A DNA stretch of 64,000 nt from Paenibacillus piscarius (GCF_022234545.1 NZ_JAIEUI010000006.1:248001-312000), one strand, 5' to 3'. Numbered from the stretch's first letter, positions 1-9,206 are shown. The notes: generated by a model not told the origin, from the sequence alone. Numbers and translations: made by a program.

Positions 1-259
1 CCGGATGCCTCTCCTCCGGGCGCTTATTGTAGACATCATCAGTCAGCATATTCCCCTGGAAAATATCTCCGTTATCGATCAGCAGGATCTCCGTCCCGCT
101 CTCTCTAAGCTCCCGGACATAAGCGGCTATTCTGGCGAGCCCGTCATTTACGGTATCAAGTCCGTCTTCGTAACGGTAGCCCCACAGATTGCCGTGCACA
201 TCCGAGGTAGCGACAATCACGATTTTGCGCAGGTTATGGCTTGCTCCTGATTCCATCAT
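1..259 (-). CDS. Metallophosphatase, N-terminal part (truncated by window edge)
   Basis: The 86 visible residues start at an ATG at 259 behind an AGAAGGG-type ribosome site. They contain the calcineurin-like metal-binding motifs TSDVHGN (about residues 17-23) and DNGDIFQG. Together with the surrounding residues this fits the 5'-nucleotidase / 2',3'-cyclic-nucleotide 2'-phosphodiesterase family, which removes phosphate from nucleotides. No signal peptide is visible, so the protein may act in the cytoplasm. The rest of the gene lies left of the window. It is the last visible gene of the ABC-transporter operon, 24 bases after the second permease, which hints that the imported substrate may be phosphorylated or nucleotide-like. 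That link is inference. Confidence 0.75.
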   Translation of the reverse strand, partial: MMESGASHNLRKIVIVATSDVHGNLWGYRYEDGLDTVNDGLARIAAYVRELRESGTEILLIDNGDIFQGNMLTDDVYNKRPEERHP

Positions 260-283
260 CTCGTTCACCCTTCTTCCCTATCT

Positions 284-1111
284 TCATTTCAGAATTGCGC
301 CTGCAGTGAAGCTCTTCTCCATCTGGTCGCTGAACAGCACATAAGCGAGCAGAATCGGCAGTGTAGAGATCACCATCGCGGCGGCCAGCGGTCCCCAGCT
401 AATGCTGTACTGGCCGCTGAAATTCATCAGCCCGAGCGGCAGCGTCCGCAGCGTCTCCTTCTGGATGAAGGTTGCCGCCATTAGCAGCTCATTCCACACG
501 GCGAGGAACACGAAGATCGCAACCGAGGCAAGCGGCGGCTTCAACAGCGGCAGCACAACCTTGAAGAAGGACTTCACCACCCCGCAGCCGTCGATGAACG
601 CAGCCTCCTCCAGCTCCTTCGGCATACTCCGCAGAAACGCGGACAGCATATAGACACCGATCGGCAGATTCACAGCGATGTACGGCAGAATGATCGACAG
701 ACGCGAGCTGAGCAGGCCGAGATTCTTCAGGATCATGAACAGCGGGATCAGCGTAGCGTGAATCGGCACCATGACCCCCATGAGCAGAATGAACAGGATC
801 AATCCGTTATATTTGAATCGCATCCGTGTCAGCGCGTAAGCCATCATTGAAGCGAGCAGCAGCACGCAGAAGAGGGTAATCAGCGTAACGGATACACTGT
901 TGAAAAAGTATTGATTGACCTTGGCGCTTACCCAGGCCTCCGAGAAATTGCTAAACCGCCATTCACTGGGCAGCGCCCAGACCACTCCGCCGATAATCTC
1001 CGAATTATCCTTAAATGCACTTACCACAAGCCAGTAGAGCGGGAACAACTGGAGGACGGCAATGAGGCTCATCAGCAGATAGATGCCTGTGTTTTTGGTA
1101 CTCTTCAGCAT
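284..1111 (-). CDS. Carbohydrate ABC transporter permease (MalG type)
   Basis: A 275-residue integral membrane protein with about six hydrophobic segments and the EAA loop typical of the MalG/CUT1 family (EEAAFIDGCGVVKSFFKVVLP, split here as EEAAFIDGC followed by PLLKPP), which contacts the ATPase. It pairs with the upstream permease as the second half of the membrane channel of a sugar importer. The gene follows that permease by 12 bases. No ATPase is encoded in the cluster, as is usual for this family, where a shared MsmX-like ATPase serves many importers. The substrate cannot be read from the sequence. Confidence 0.9.
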   Translation of the reverse strand: MLKSTKNTGIYLLMSLIAVLQLFPLYWLVVSAFKDNSEIIGGVVWALPSEWRFSNFSEAWVSAKVNQYFFNSVSVTLITLFCVLLLASMMAYALTRMRFKYNGLILFILLMGVMVPIHATLIPLFMILKNLGLLSSRLSIILPYIAVNLPIGVYMLSAFLRSMPKELEEAAFIDGCGVVKSFFKVVLPLLKPPLASVAIFVFLAVWNELLMAATFIQKETLRTLPLGLMNFSGQYSISWGPLAAAMVISTLPILLAYVLFSDQMEKSFTAGAILK

Positions 1112-1123
1112 GTCCGGTCCTCC

Positions 1124-2008
1124 TTAATATTCGATTTTTTCACGGGTCAGCACCTTATTCAGCGCCCAGGCGATGACCAGACACTCCAGCACCATGAACA
1201 CGGCCAGCGCGCTGCCGTAGCCGAAGTTCTGCTTCAGGAACGCTTCCTGGAACATCTTCAGGGCAATCATTGTTGTGGAATGCAGCGGCCCGCCGTTCGT
1301 CATCACATACACACTTTCAAAGGTCTTGAGCGCATAAATCACGTTCAGTACGATACAGATCCGCAGCACATCAGACAATAACGGAAGTGTGATATAACGG
1401 ACAGCCTTCCAGCCGACAGCTCCGTCCAGCTTCGCGGCCTCATAATACTGCTCCGAGATGCCCTGAATACCGGCGAACAGGATCAGCATATTATAGCCCA
1501 CGTAATGCCAGGTTGTTACGATCAGAACTGACAAGAGTGCCGTCTTCGTATCTCCAAGCCAGGCCTGGGCCCAGCTGCCCAGATGAGCAGCCTCCAGCAG
1601 CGTGTTCAGCATCCCGATGTTCGGATCGTAGATTTTGACCCACAGCAGACTGACCATCGTCGTTGACATGACCACCGGAAAAAAGTAAATATTACGGAAC
1701 CATTTGCGTCCCTTCATCTTACGGGAGACCAGCAGCGCCAGGCCGAACGAGAGCGGAAGCTGGACGAATACGCCTGTCAGCAGGAAGGCTACACTGTTCC
1801 ATACCGCCTTCCAGAAGCTTTTATCTGCAGTGAACATCTTGGTGTAATTGTCCAGACCCACGAAGGCCATCGGGTTGATTCCGTCCCACTCCTGGAAGCT
1901 GTAATACGCCGTCATGAGGATCGGCACGAAATAGAAGACGAGGAAGACAGTTAAGCCGGGTACTAGAAACAAAGCGATTAATTTCTTATCTGAGAGCGCT
2001 CTTTCCAT
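1124..2008 (-). CDS. Sugar ABC transporter permease (MalF type)
   Basis: A 294-residue membrane protein with about six transmembrane segments and an EAA loop (YEAAKLDGAVGWKAV, then ITLPLL). The start is placed at the ATG at 2008, preceded by GGTGG, giving an N-terminus beginning MERALSDKK before the first hydrophobic helix. A longer reading frame extends into the binding-protein gene but has no good ribosome site and adds a non-hydrophobic leader. It forms the channel with the permease at 284-1111 and follows the binding protein gene, so the three genes are one transport operon. Confidence 0.9.
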   Translation of the reverse strand: MERALSDKKLIALFLVPGLTVFLVFYFVPILMTAYYSFQEWDGINPMAFVGLDNYTKMFTADKSFWKAVWNSVAFLLTGVFVQLPLSFGLALLVSRKMKGRKWFRNIYFFPVVMSTTMVSLLWVKIYDPNIGMLNTLLEAAHLGSWAQAWLGDTKTALLSVLIVTTWHYVGYNMLILFAGIQGISEQYYEAAKLDGAVGWKAVRYITLPLLSDVLRICIVLNVIYALKTFESVYVMTNGGPLHSTTMIALKMFQEAFLKQNFGYGSALAVFMVLECLVIAWALNKVLTREKIEY

Positions 2009-2093
2009 CACTAACCACCTATCAGAGTGCAGAAAAGCGATGCGGCCCAAGAGACTGCATCGCCTTTCCCCTATTATATTAGTAAAGCGTGTC

Positions 2094-3389
2094 TTACTCT
2101 GCCGAACGGAGCAAGGATTCAAGCTGGGCCGTATATTCCTCTGGTGTCAGATTGCCGCCATAGAGCTGCTGTGTCACATCGCGGTATTCCTGACCCGTAT
2201 CTGCCGACAGCAGCCCGAACCACATCGCCTGGGTTTTGGCTGTTTTGCTGATATCGGAAGCATAAGCGGAGAGCTGCTCATTCTGCGACTCCGACTTCAC
2301 TTCGCTGGCCGCATAGCCCGGCAGACCTTTGCGCACGAATTCATCATTGAGCTTAAGCGACAGCTTAATGGCGAATTCCTTGGCTTTGTCCAGATGCTTA
2401 GAGCTGTTGTTCACGAACAAGGAGTAAGGCGCCGCCGAATTCTGGAAGCCGATCGTTGCACTGTAGACATCCTCTGCACCTGTCTTCGGGAAGGCGATAT
2501 ATCCCAGATTGTCACCCATAGCCTTCGACAGCGCGCCGAAGTTGAAGCTGCCGTCAATCCAGATCAGAGCCTTGTCGTTCTTGAACAGCTCCTGGGCATC
2601 CAGATACGCTGACCCGAGGAAGCCCTTCTGGAAGGCATTGCTGCTGACCAGGGTGGCTACCTGCTTTGCTGCATCGACAAATGGGGCATCGGTGAACTTG
2701 GCATCGCCCTTAAGCGCATTGTCGAAGGCGTTAACGTCCTGACGCGCTACGAGCATGTTGTACAGCAGATCGCCCTGCCATCTTTCCTTACCGCCGAGTG
2801 CGATCGGGATGATTCCTTTAGCTTCGGCCTTGGCCACTAGCGCCTGAAGATCGTCCCAGGTGGCCGGAGGCGTAGCGCCGAGATCGCCCATCAGCTTTTT
2901 GTTATAGTAGAAGACAAGGGTTGTACTGATATTGGAAGGAACGGAATAGATATTGCCGTCCTCCTCCTTCACCAGCTGGTTGTCCAGAAATTTCGCGCCA
3001 AGTCCCGTAGAATCGAGAGTATCATTCAGCGGGGCTACTGTTTTCGATTGCAGTACAGGGGTCCGGTAGGACTTCCCGGCATGCTGCTGGAATACATCCG
3101 GAAGCTCGTTGGCAGCCAGCGCAACACTGATTTTGGTCTTGTAGGTCTCGTCCTGTATGTACTCATAATTCAAATCTACGCCGACTTCCGCTGCGGTAGC
3201 CTCGGCAGCAGCCTGATACATCGGATCTGCATCGAACATCCATAAGGAGACAGATTCCTTACCTTCCGCCGGTTTCGCATCCTGGTTCTGAGCTGCCTCT
3301 TCATTACCGTTGGCTCCTCCGCAAGCACTAAGCACTACACTGCTGAGTGCGATGGATGCTGCAACTGCCCCAAGCTTTTTTCCGAACAT
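2094..3389 (-). CDS. Extracellular sugar-binding lipoprotein of ABC importer
   Basis: A 431-residue family 1 solute-binding protein. It has a lipoprotein signal peptide with lipobox LSAC near residue 23, a Gly/Glu/Gln-rich linker, and then the bilobed binding fold. It would be anchored outside the membrane and deliver sugar to the two downstream permeases. The ATG at 3389 is chosen because AGGTGG lies upstream; an in-frame TTG at 3410 has no such site. The gene is transcribed toward the permeases. The two-component system just upstream (3649-6341) is the likely regulator, as is common for YesM/YesN-type pairs beside such transporters. Confidence 0.9.
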   Translation of the reverse strand: MFGKKLGAVAASIALSSVVLSACGGANGNEEAAQNQDAKPAEGKESVSLWMFDADPMYQAAAEATAAEVGVDLNYEYIQDETYKTKISVALAANELPDVFQQHAGKSYRTPVLQSKTVAPLNDTLDSTGLGAKFLDNQLVKEEDGNIYSVPSNISTTLVFYYNKKLMGDLGATPPATWDDLQALVAKAEAKGIIPIALGGKERWQGDLLYNMLVARQDVNAFDNALKGDAKFTDAPFVDAAKQVATLVSSNAFQKGFLGSAYLDAQELFKNDKALIWIDGSFNFGALSKAMGDNLGYIAFPKTGAEDVYSATIGFQNSAAPYSLFVNNSSKHLDKAKEFAIKLSLKLNDEFVRKGLPGYAASEVKSESQNEQLSAYASDISKTAKTQAMWFGLLSADTGQEYRDVTQQLYGGNLTPEEYTAQLESLLRSAE

Positions 3390-3605
3390 TTTTGTTGGAC
3401 CACCTTTCAATATTTCGGGTTTAGACTTACAGGTATCATCTTAACAAGTGAAACGCCGTGCACGAATGGAGATATATTGGTTCTAACAGTAAAATTTTTA
3501 GGTATGTTAGCTTACTTTACACTCAATTTACAAGGTGTTCCTGTGTTTACGGCGGCTTAACATGGGGTTAACTTAATTCAGCGAAAACTGAATCAAACGA
3601 AAACG

Positions 3606-3633
3606 AAAAAGCCCGGCGGCAAAACACCGGACT
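3606..3633 (-). terminator. Rho-independent terminator after the response regulator
   Basis: AGTCCGG pairs with CCGGGCT (one G-U pair) around a ten-base loop, followed by five T residues on the minus strand. It lies 15 bases past the stop of the response regulator gene, so it would end the kinase/regulator transcript before the transporter operon begins. The region 3390-3605 otherwise holds the transporter promoter, which I could not define. Confidence 0.75.
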
Positions 3634-3648
3634 CTGCTTATCGCTGCT

Positions 3649-4494
3649 TTATGTATCCGAATAGGAACCGCTGTACACGGTATTCGGGGTCATGCCGTAA
3701 CGTTTCTTGAAGCATTTGCTGAAATAGAACGGATCTTTATAGCCCACCTGGCGGGCAATCGTCGCAATCTTGGGAGCTGGGGCTTCATCCCCGGAGTTCC
3801 CCTGGCTCAGCAGCTTCATGGCCTCGCCAAGACGGACATTCGTCACATATTCCACAAAAGACTCGCCGGTCTCCTTCTTGAACGCATGGCTCAAATAGCT
3901 CGGGTTCACGAACAGGGCGCCGGCCGTACTCTGAAGCGACAGCGTATCCTCAGCGTAATGTGCTTTCACATAGGCGATGGTCTTACCGATTAAGGCCGTA
4001 CTGCTGCTCTGCCGCTTCTGCGCACCAGCCTCACCTGCCTGCGGCTCCTGCACATCTCCGGCTTTGATTCTCAGCTGCTTGATATAGCGCTCTGCCTCCC
4101 ACTTCTCTGTCAGCTGCGCCCGGATCGTGCGGAGGGCTTGCTCCACCGCATCCTCATCCACGGGCTTCAGAAGATAATGGTCCGCGCCAAGCGATATAGC
4201 CTGCTGTGCGTATGAGAAATTATCGTAGCTGGTGATGTAGATCAGCTTGACCGCCGAATTCAGCTTACGGACCTCCTGAATGAACTCAAGCCCGTTCATA
4301 TTCGGCATCTCAATATCTGTAATAATGAGATCGATCGGCTGCTCCCCGATGATCTGCAATGCAGCCGAGCCGTCATCGGCTTCTGCGGCCACCTCGAACC
4401 CGGCGGCTTCCCAGTCCACCAGACGGATCAGGAGCTGCCTGAAATAATATTCGTCATCCACAATCAGGACGCGGGCTGCCGGTGCTGTGTTCAT
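3649..4494 (-). CDS. Response regulator with AraC-type DNA-binding domain (YesN-like)
   Basis: A 281-residue two-component regulator. The receiver domain (about 1-125) has the acidic pair DDE at 13-15, the phospho-acceptor Asp60 in ITDIEMPN, and a conserved Lys in LLKPVDED. The C-terminal AraC domain (about 180-275) has two helix-turn-helix motifs ending in GYKDPFYFSKCFKKRYGMTP. At 281 residues it is shorter than many YesN proteins, because the central linker domain is nearly absent. The start codon overlaps the kinase stop by four bases, so the pair is translationally coupled. The likely target is the adjacent ABC transporter operon. Confidence 0.9.
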   Translation of the reverse strand: MNTAPAARVLIVDDEYYFRQLLIRLVDWEAAGFEVAAEADDGSAALQIIGEQPIDLIITDIEMPNMNGLEFIQEVRKLNSAVKLIYITSYDNFSYAQQAISLGADHYLLKPVDEDAVEQALRTIRAQLTEKWEAERYIKQLRIKAGDVQEPQAGEAGAQKRQSSSTALIGKTIAYVKAHYAEDTLSLQSTAGALFVNPSYLSHAFKKETGESFVEYVTNVRLGEAMKLLSQGNSGDEAPAPKIATIARQVGYKDPFYFSKCFKKRYGMTPNTVYSGSYSDT

Positions 4495-6341
4495 AGTCTG
4501 ACTGTCCCCTCCTCCTGTTCGTTCGTCTGCTTAAGCAGCGGCAAGCGCAGCTTCACCTTTGTACCCTGTCCAGGCTCAGATGTCAGTAGGATTCCATAGG
4601 CCTCCCCAAACCGCAGGCGGATGCGGTCCTGAATATTAAGGAGTCCGAAGCTGTATCTCTCTGCGGTGTCTGGCCCGGACCAGATCAGCCGCTGCTGCTC
4701 TTCGCTCATCCCTTTACCGTTGTCGCGGACCGTGAAGAGAAGCAGGTGCTGTCCGTTCATGCTTTCTGCTTCGCAGGTAATCTCACACCAGCCGCCGTCC
4801 GCCATCCCTCTAATGCCATGGTGGATCGCATTCTCGACCAGCGGCTGAAGCAGCATGGTCGGCACCAGGCAGGACTCCAGCCCCGGCTCGAACGATATCC
4901 GGTAATTCAGCTTAGGGAAGCGGATCTGCTGGATATAGAGGTAGCTCTCCAGATGCTTCTGCTCCCGGGCCACCGTGATCAGCTCCTGGCCGTTGCTAAG
5001 CGAGATCCGGTAGAACTCCCCCAGGGCCTTCAGCATCTTGCTGATGTCCTTCGCCCCTGACATCACAGCCATCGACCGGATCGTATCCAGGGTATTGTAC
5101 AAGAAATGCGGCTTGATCTGCGAGTAGAGCAGCCTCAGCTCCAGCATCCGTTTGGTCTTCTCTTCTGTCTCCACCTGAACCATCAGGCCCTGGATGCGCT
5201 CCACCATTTCATTGAAGGTAGCTCCCAGCTTGCCGACCTCATCCTCAGAATCGGCGGCGGCGCGCCGCTCCAGATTCCCGCTGCCCACTTCAACAATCAC
5301 CTCACTAAGCTGGCTCAGCGGCCGGGTCAGCCGGCGGGCGAACAAAACGGACAGCAGCACGGCCGACACGATGCTGATCAGACCGAACGCGGCCAGCAGC
5401 AGTGCGATTTTCCAATAACCGTAGGTTAGCTCTGATATCGGCACCAGCTGGACTACCTTCCAGTCATAGGGCGCGAGACTCTGCATAGATACTAAATAGC
5501 GGTCTTCGGCCACCTCCTGAGTCCGGGTCCCTTGTGATAAGGACTTGACCCAGCCCGCGAGGGATGCCTCCGGGACCGGCCGGTTCACCCTTGAAGCTTC
5601 GTTCGCCGAGATGATCCTTCCGTCCCGGTTGATGACCAGTGTAGCACTCTCCGGGCTCTGTTCATTATGGTAGAGGCGGGCAAGCGTCCGCTCATCGATG
5701 TTGACATAGATATAACCAAGCGGGGTCCCGCTCTCCAGGCTCTTAATGACCCTGCCCACACTGATCATATTCTTATGCTTCATTCCGGACAGAAAGGCAG
5801 GCGTAAGCGAATCCGCCCACACCGCCCCGCCTCTGGCTGCATCAATCTCCGCTCTGGGGTAGATGCCAAGACGCTCCCGGGTCACCCCCGTCAGGTTGGA
5901 GGTGTAATAGAGGTCGCCGTTCAAGGATTCGATAATTACGGAGTCAATATTCGGCTCGGTGACCAGCATCGCAGCCAGTGTATTGTAGATCGACTTCAGT
6001 GCAGCAGCGTCATTGCCGGCACTGGTATCTCTGCTGAGCAGCTTCTGGGTGTCCTGATTAATCAGCACGAACTTGGTGAAATTCTGCACCGACTGGAACA
6101 CTGTCTCCATGGACTGCTTGACCAGCCGCACCTCCTGCTGTGAGCTTGCTGTGGTCCGTTCCAGGGTCTGATTGAAGACAATCCGCTGAATGCTGGCCAT
6201 GAAGATCACCAGTGCCAGCAGGACAATCAGAAGATTGCTTAGCAGAATCTTCCGCCGCAGCGGCATACTTCCGCTGAACAGAAAGGGCAGCTGCGCCCGG
6301 AGCCTCTTCAAGAGGGATGGATATGGCATGAATAGCTTCAT
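4491..6341 (-). CDS. Membrane sensor histidine kinase (YesM-like)
   Basis: A 616-residue kinase. Transmembrane segments lie near residues 32-52 and 310-336 and enclose an extracellular sensor of about 260 residues of the double-Cache type. A HAMP region follows, then the His_kinase domain with SQIKPHFLYN (His about 412) and a HATPase domain with VENAIHHG and DNGKGM. The ATG at 6341 is preceded by GGAGGG, so an upstream in-frame start was not used. It would sense an extracellular sugar, perhaps through the binding protein, and phosphorylate the regulator at 3649-4494. Confidence 0.9.
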   Translation of the reverse strand: MKLFMPYPSLLKRLRAQLPFLFSGSMPLRRKILLSNLLIVLLALVIFMASIQRIVFNQTLERTTASSQQEVRLVKQSMETVFQSVQNFTKFVLINQDTQKLLSRDTSAGNDAAALKSIYNTLAAMLVTEPNIDSVIIESLNGDLYYTSNLTGVTRERLGIYPRAEIDAARGGAVWADSLTPAFLSGMKHKNMISVGRVIKSLESGTPLGYIYVNIDERTLARLYHNEQSPESATLVINRDGRIISANEASRVNRPVPEASLAGWVKSLSQGTRTQEVAEDRYLVSMQSLAPYDWKVVQLVPISELTYGYWKIALLLAAFGLISIVSAVLLSVLFARRLTRPLSQLSEVIVEVGSGNLERRAAADSEDEVGKLGATFNEMVERIQGLMVQVETEEKTKRMLELRLLYSQIKPHFLYNTLDTIRSMAVMSGAKDISKMLKALGEFYRISLSNGQELITVAREQKHLESYLYIQQIRFPKLNYRISFEPGLESCLVPTMLLQPLVENAIHHGIRGMADGGWCEITCEAESMNGQHLLLFTVRDNGKGMSEEQQRLIWSGPDTAERYSFGLLNIQDRIRLRFGEAYGILLTSEPGQGTKVKLRLPLLKQTNEQEEGTVRL

Positions 6342-6480
6342 CGTTCCCTCCGTAACATGTATGGTTGTACATGTATTATACACAAATTATAACAACAGCA
6401 AAGTGGGGGGGCTCCATAACTTAGAGTAAGCGCGATGATGATTCTGAGGTCTCCTCGTCTGCCGCCTGTATGAAGCAGCA

Positions 6481-6660
6481 TTGTTGCACATTTTGCAGGA
6501 TTTTTGTGAAAATGCTACTAGCTGCAGTACAATGTTGCATTATTTGCATGAATTCCGGTGTTTAGAGCAAGTTAGCTCTGGCTTTTTTGCATTTCGTGCA
6601 TGATTTCAGCATCGGCTGCTTCTATTGAGCAACTTTGTTGCACTTCATGCATGATTTTTG
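6481..6660 (+). repeat. Four-unit intergenic array, 51/52 bp period, TTGCA class
   Basis: Four cores of the form TTGCAnnTnnTGCAnGATTT (one mismatch in the second unit) are spaced 51, 52 and 51 bp apart. The TTGCA boxes begin near 6484, 6535, 6587 and 6638. The cores align without gaps, while the 30 bp between them is much less conserved. Each core contains two TGCA boxes ten bases apart. No open frame, cas gene or transposase is associated. The spacing matches that of the other intergenic arrays in this window, although the core sequence differs. Confidence 0.8.
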
Positions 6661-6678
6661 TAAAAATATTTTCCTAAA

Positions 6679-6712
6679 CAAAAACAAAGCCTGCAATCTA
6701 CTTTGCAGACTT
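6679..6712 (-). terminator. Rho-independent terminator after PAS/MCP gene
   Basis: AAGTCTGCA pairs with TGCAGGCTT (one G-T pair) around an eight-base loop and is followed on the minus strand by TGTTTTTGTTT. It lies just past the stop at 6728. Confidence 0.8.
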
Positions 6713-6727
6713 GGCCAAGCTGTCAAA

Positions 6728-8272
6728 CTACAAGGTACGAAGGATCCCCAGCAGATCCTCGGACATCCGGCTCACATCTTCAATCGAGGCATTGACCTCT
6801 TCGGTCAGGGCGGCTTGCGCTTCGGTAAGGCTGGACATACTGTTAATTCGTGTAATAATGTCGTCAATCTTTTCATTCATCTGCTGTATAGTGGTTTCAA
6901 TGTTGCCCGATGCCGTCTTGCTGTGCTCCGCGAGCTTCCTCACTTCACCAGCCACAATGGAGAATCCCCGGCCGTATTCGCCCGCATGGGCAGCTTCAAT
7001 CGCAGCATTCAGTCCAAGCAGGCCTGTCTGGTTCGAGATCTCGCTGATGAATTGGGTAATCTCCTTGGTCTCCCCCGTCTTGACCTTGACCTCCATGGCC
7101 GCCTTGTGGGATTGCTCCTGAACCTCAGCCATATCCTGAGCCTGCTCGGTAACCGACACGATGCCGCGGACGATCTCATCAATAGCTGCCAGCAAGCCCT
7201 CCATCTGTACATTAACCTGCCGTACAATTTCCTCTTTGGTGACTTCATGAGTCACATCACGGATTGTACCGGCAACTCTCAGAGGGACGCCATGCTCATC
7301 GCGAACGGTTTCACCGCCGGCATGATACCAGCGGTATTCACCATTTTTGGAGCGCAGCCGGTAGTTCACCTTATAGTCCGTCTGCCCGGTGTAATCATTC
7401 AGATGATTGGCAAAGGCATCGAGCGTGGGCTGAAGATCCTCCGGGTGGAGCTGGTTGCTCCAGCTGCTTAACAGGTTCGGGAAATCATGCTCGCCTTCAA
7501 AACCAATCGTTCTGCGGAACTGCTCCGACCACCAGAACTCATTATCCGGGTTGACCGGATCGCCTGCGATGACCACCATATCCCACGGCGCTTCCACCAG
7601 GGCGCGGTTCACCAGGTCATAGCGGACCACTAGTGCGCTAAGCTCGTCCTGCTTGATTTTTTGGTCATGAATGTCGAACAAGGCTCCTGCCACCATGATG
7701 GGGGACCCGTCCGCAGAACGGGTGGTCGTGCCTGTTGCCTGGAACCATTTGTACTCGCCGGCTTTCGTCTTCAGTCTGTATTCAATGTCATATTTAATCG
7801 TGTCCGTCCGGTCCAGCATATGGTCTGCGAACAGCTGCAGCACCCCCTCTTTGTCTTCAGGATGAAGACAATTGGACCAGCTCTCCAGCACATTGGGGAA
7901 ATCATGCTCATCCGTATACCCGATCATCCGGCGCAGCTCATCGGTCCACCTGAACTCATTGAGCGGATTAACCGGATCTCCCTCATAGACATCCATCTCC
8001 CAGAGGCCAATCTCAATCGCTTTGGTGATCATATTCAATCGAACCTTATAATAATCCTCTCGTTTATGTATTACGGATGTCAGACGGTCTAACAGACCGC
8101 GCAGTTCATCTTGGTTAGATGATAAATATGAGCCTGCTTGATCCTCCTGTTTACGCTCGGCCAGCTCAACATACTGCTGCAGTGCATTAATCAGCTGACG
8201 CTCGGCTTGCGGGACAGCCCCTTGGGATGGTTGGGCGGCGGCGTTTCCTTTGAATCGGTTCAGTAATGGCAT
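6728..8272 (-). CDS. Cytoplasmic double-PAS methyl-accepting chemotaxis-type transducer
   Basis: A 514-residue protein with no transmembrane segment. Residues 1-75 are a helical leader. Two PAS domains follow (about 85-210 and 220-345), which are clear duplicates of each other. Both carry GDPVNPxNEF, then an R-R-IG pattern, DFPN, SWSN-LHPED and a GEY-W motif. The C-terminus (about 360-514) is a short MCP signalling domain with [20 protein letters not shown] and VRKLAEHS, the hairpin tip that couples to CheA/CheW. It probably senses an intracellular small molecule or redox state. It is flanked by terminators on both sides, so it is likely monocistronic. Confidence 0.88.
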   Translation of the reverse strand: MPLLNRFKGNAAAQPSQGAVPQAERQLINALQQYVELAERKQEDQAGSYLSSNQDELRGLLDRLTSVIHKREDYYKVRLNMITKAIEIGLWEMDVYEGDPVNPLNEFRWTDELRRMIGYTDEHDFPNVLESWSNCLHPEDKEGVLQLFADHMLDRTDTIKYDIEYRLKTKAGEYKWFQATGTTTRSADGSPIMVAGALFDIHDQKIKQDELSALVVRYDLVNRALVEAPWDMVVIAGDPVNPDNEFWWSEQFRRTIGFEGEHDFPNLLSSWSNQLHPEDLQPTLDAFANHLNDYTGQTDYKVNYRLRSKNGEYRWYHAGGETVRDEHGVPLRVAGTIRDVTHEVTKEEIVRQVNVQMEGLLAAIDEIVRGIVSVTEQAQDMAEVQEQSHKAAMEVKVKTGETKEITQFISEISNQTGLLGLNAAIEAAHAGEYGRGFSIVAGEVRKLAEHSKTASGNIETTIQQMNEKIDDIITRINSMSSLTEAQAALTEEVNASIEDVSRMSEDLLGILRTL

Positions 8273-8380
8273 GTGGTCTCAGTTCTCCTCATCTCGTGGT
8301 GTGCTCTGTTTGGGAAAGCTAGATTGAGTATATAACACGCCTGAACTTTAATATATAAATTTATATTTAAAATTCAACAT

Positions 8381-8433
8381 AAAACAGCGGCAGAATAAGA
8401 CTTGACAAAAAGTCTCAGACTGCCGCTGTTTTT
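8381..8433 (-). terminator. Long perfect hairpin, terminator after the zinc-ribbon gene
   Basis: AAAACAGCGGCAG (8381-8393) pairs perfectly with CTGCCGCTGTTTT (8420-8432). An inner AGACTT/AAGTCT stem lies in the loop. T-rich tails occur on both strands, so it could stop transcription both ways; its position suits the minus-strand gene ending at 8449. Confidence 0.85.
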
Positions 8434-8448
8434 AGCTGGCTTTTGCCG

Positions 8449-8745
8449 TTATCTTATAAATTTCCGTAGAAATCTAATCCACTTGGGTTCGTATGCTTGG
8501 CTAATTTGCAACCCTTTATAATAACTATTATAAGGGTCCATTGCCCATTGCTTTAAAAGTCCTTCAGGAACTGTATACTTATTTATAGGCGAGCTGGGGT
8601 CTGCTCTGTAAAAATACTCATTACATGCAACACAGTACAAAATCAGCGACCCACCAGAGCCATATGAATAAACATTAAGCTCCGTTTTACAGGTTTCACA
8701 TTTACATATTCGATTGCGGTTTAGCCAATCAATTAGTAATTGCAT
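8449..8745 (-). CDS. Small zinc-ribbon-like protein, unknown function
   Basis: A 98-residue protein starting at an ATG (8745) behind AGAGGG. Residues 14-19 read C-K-C-E-T-C, and a second knuckle C-V-A-C lies near 38-41, so it probably binds one zinc ion with a four-cysteine ribbon. The remainder is Tyr/Trp-rich and ends in a basic stretch (KWIRFLRKFIR). I do not recognise the family. A strong hairpin terminator follows and no operon partner is visible. Base composition is lower in GC than its neighbours, so horizontal acquisition is possible. Confidence 0.6.
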   Translation of the reverse strand: MQLLIDWLNRNRICKCETCKTELNVYSYGSGGSLILYCVACNEYFYRADPSSPINKYTVPEGLLKQWAMDPYNSYYKGLQISQAYEPKWIRFLRKFIR

Positions 8746-8896
8746 GTTATCCCTCTTCCCTCATTACAAACAGTATGTTTGAGTAAAGAATTCAAGAACA
8801 ACACCGCAACATCCTATCCGTTAGATCGATAAATGTAACTTTAGTCTAGACCTATTTTTCATTCTTGAACATTATTTACCTTGGCCAAAAGACAGC

Positions 8897-9080
8897 AGTT
8901 GGATTTACTACACTTGCTGATGGACGATTAGGTCATATTACGATAGGAGTTGGAGAAATGGCACTTAATTTTGCATATTTCCTACTAAGGAGCGAGACTG
9001 AAGCAATTTAGTTGTACAATTCCCACTTGCTTCCTCCGTTTTTGCTAAAACCGATAAACCAAGATACGTTTATCCACCTA
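8897..9080 (+). repeat. Dyad intergenic element, copy A (decayed)
   Basis: Two AGTTGGA boxes at 8897 and 8948 are 51 bp apart. Inverted CCA boxes at 9023 and 9074 are also 51 bp apart. The sequence AAGATACGTTTATCCA at 9061-9076 is identical to copy B at 50447-50462. Read in the frame of the open copies, this copy has at least six stop codons, yet it still aligns without indels, including E-L-E-K-W-H-L versus Q-L-E-K-W-H-L. Confidence 0.75.
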
Positions 9081-9120
9081 CTTGCTGCCAGGTAACATCG
9101 ACCACTAGGCAGGTCATATC

Positions 9121-9149
9121 AAAAAGGCACCCCATTGACGAGGCACCTT
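9121..9149 (-). terminator. Terminator of the amino-sugar operon
   Basis: On the minus strand AAGGTGCC pairs with GGTGCCTT using two G-T pairs, then TTTTGA follows. On the plus strand the same stem would have mismatches, so it works only for the minus-strand operon ending at 9207. Confidence 0.7.
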
Positions 9150-9206
9150 ATCTTGGTTATAGATTATAGCCAGTTGAGCTAAGGTGGATTGCTGGAGCAT
9201 GTGCGT

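Larger units (their letters stand above)
6342..6727. other. Intergenic region with repeat array and terminator
   Basis: No gene is supported here. It holds the kinase promoter region next to 6341, a four-unit 51 bp repeat array (6481-6660) and a terminator (6679-6712) for the chemotaxis-type gene to its right. Confidence 0.7.
8746..9206. other. Gene-free region with degenerate repeat element
   Basis: No gene is supported. It contains copy A of the dyad repeat element (8897-9080) and the terminator of the FAD oxidoreductase gene (9121-9149). The remainder shows nothing I recognise. Confidence 0.7.
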
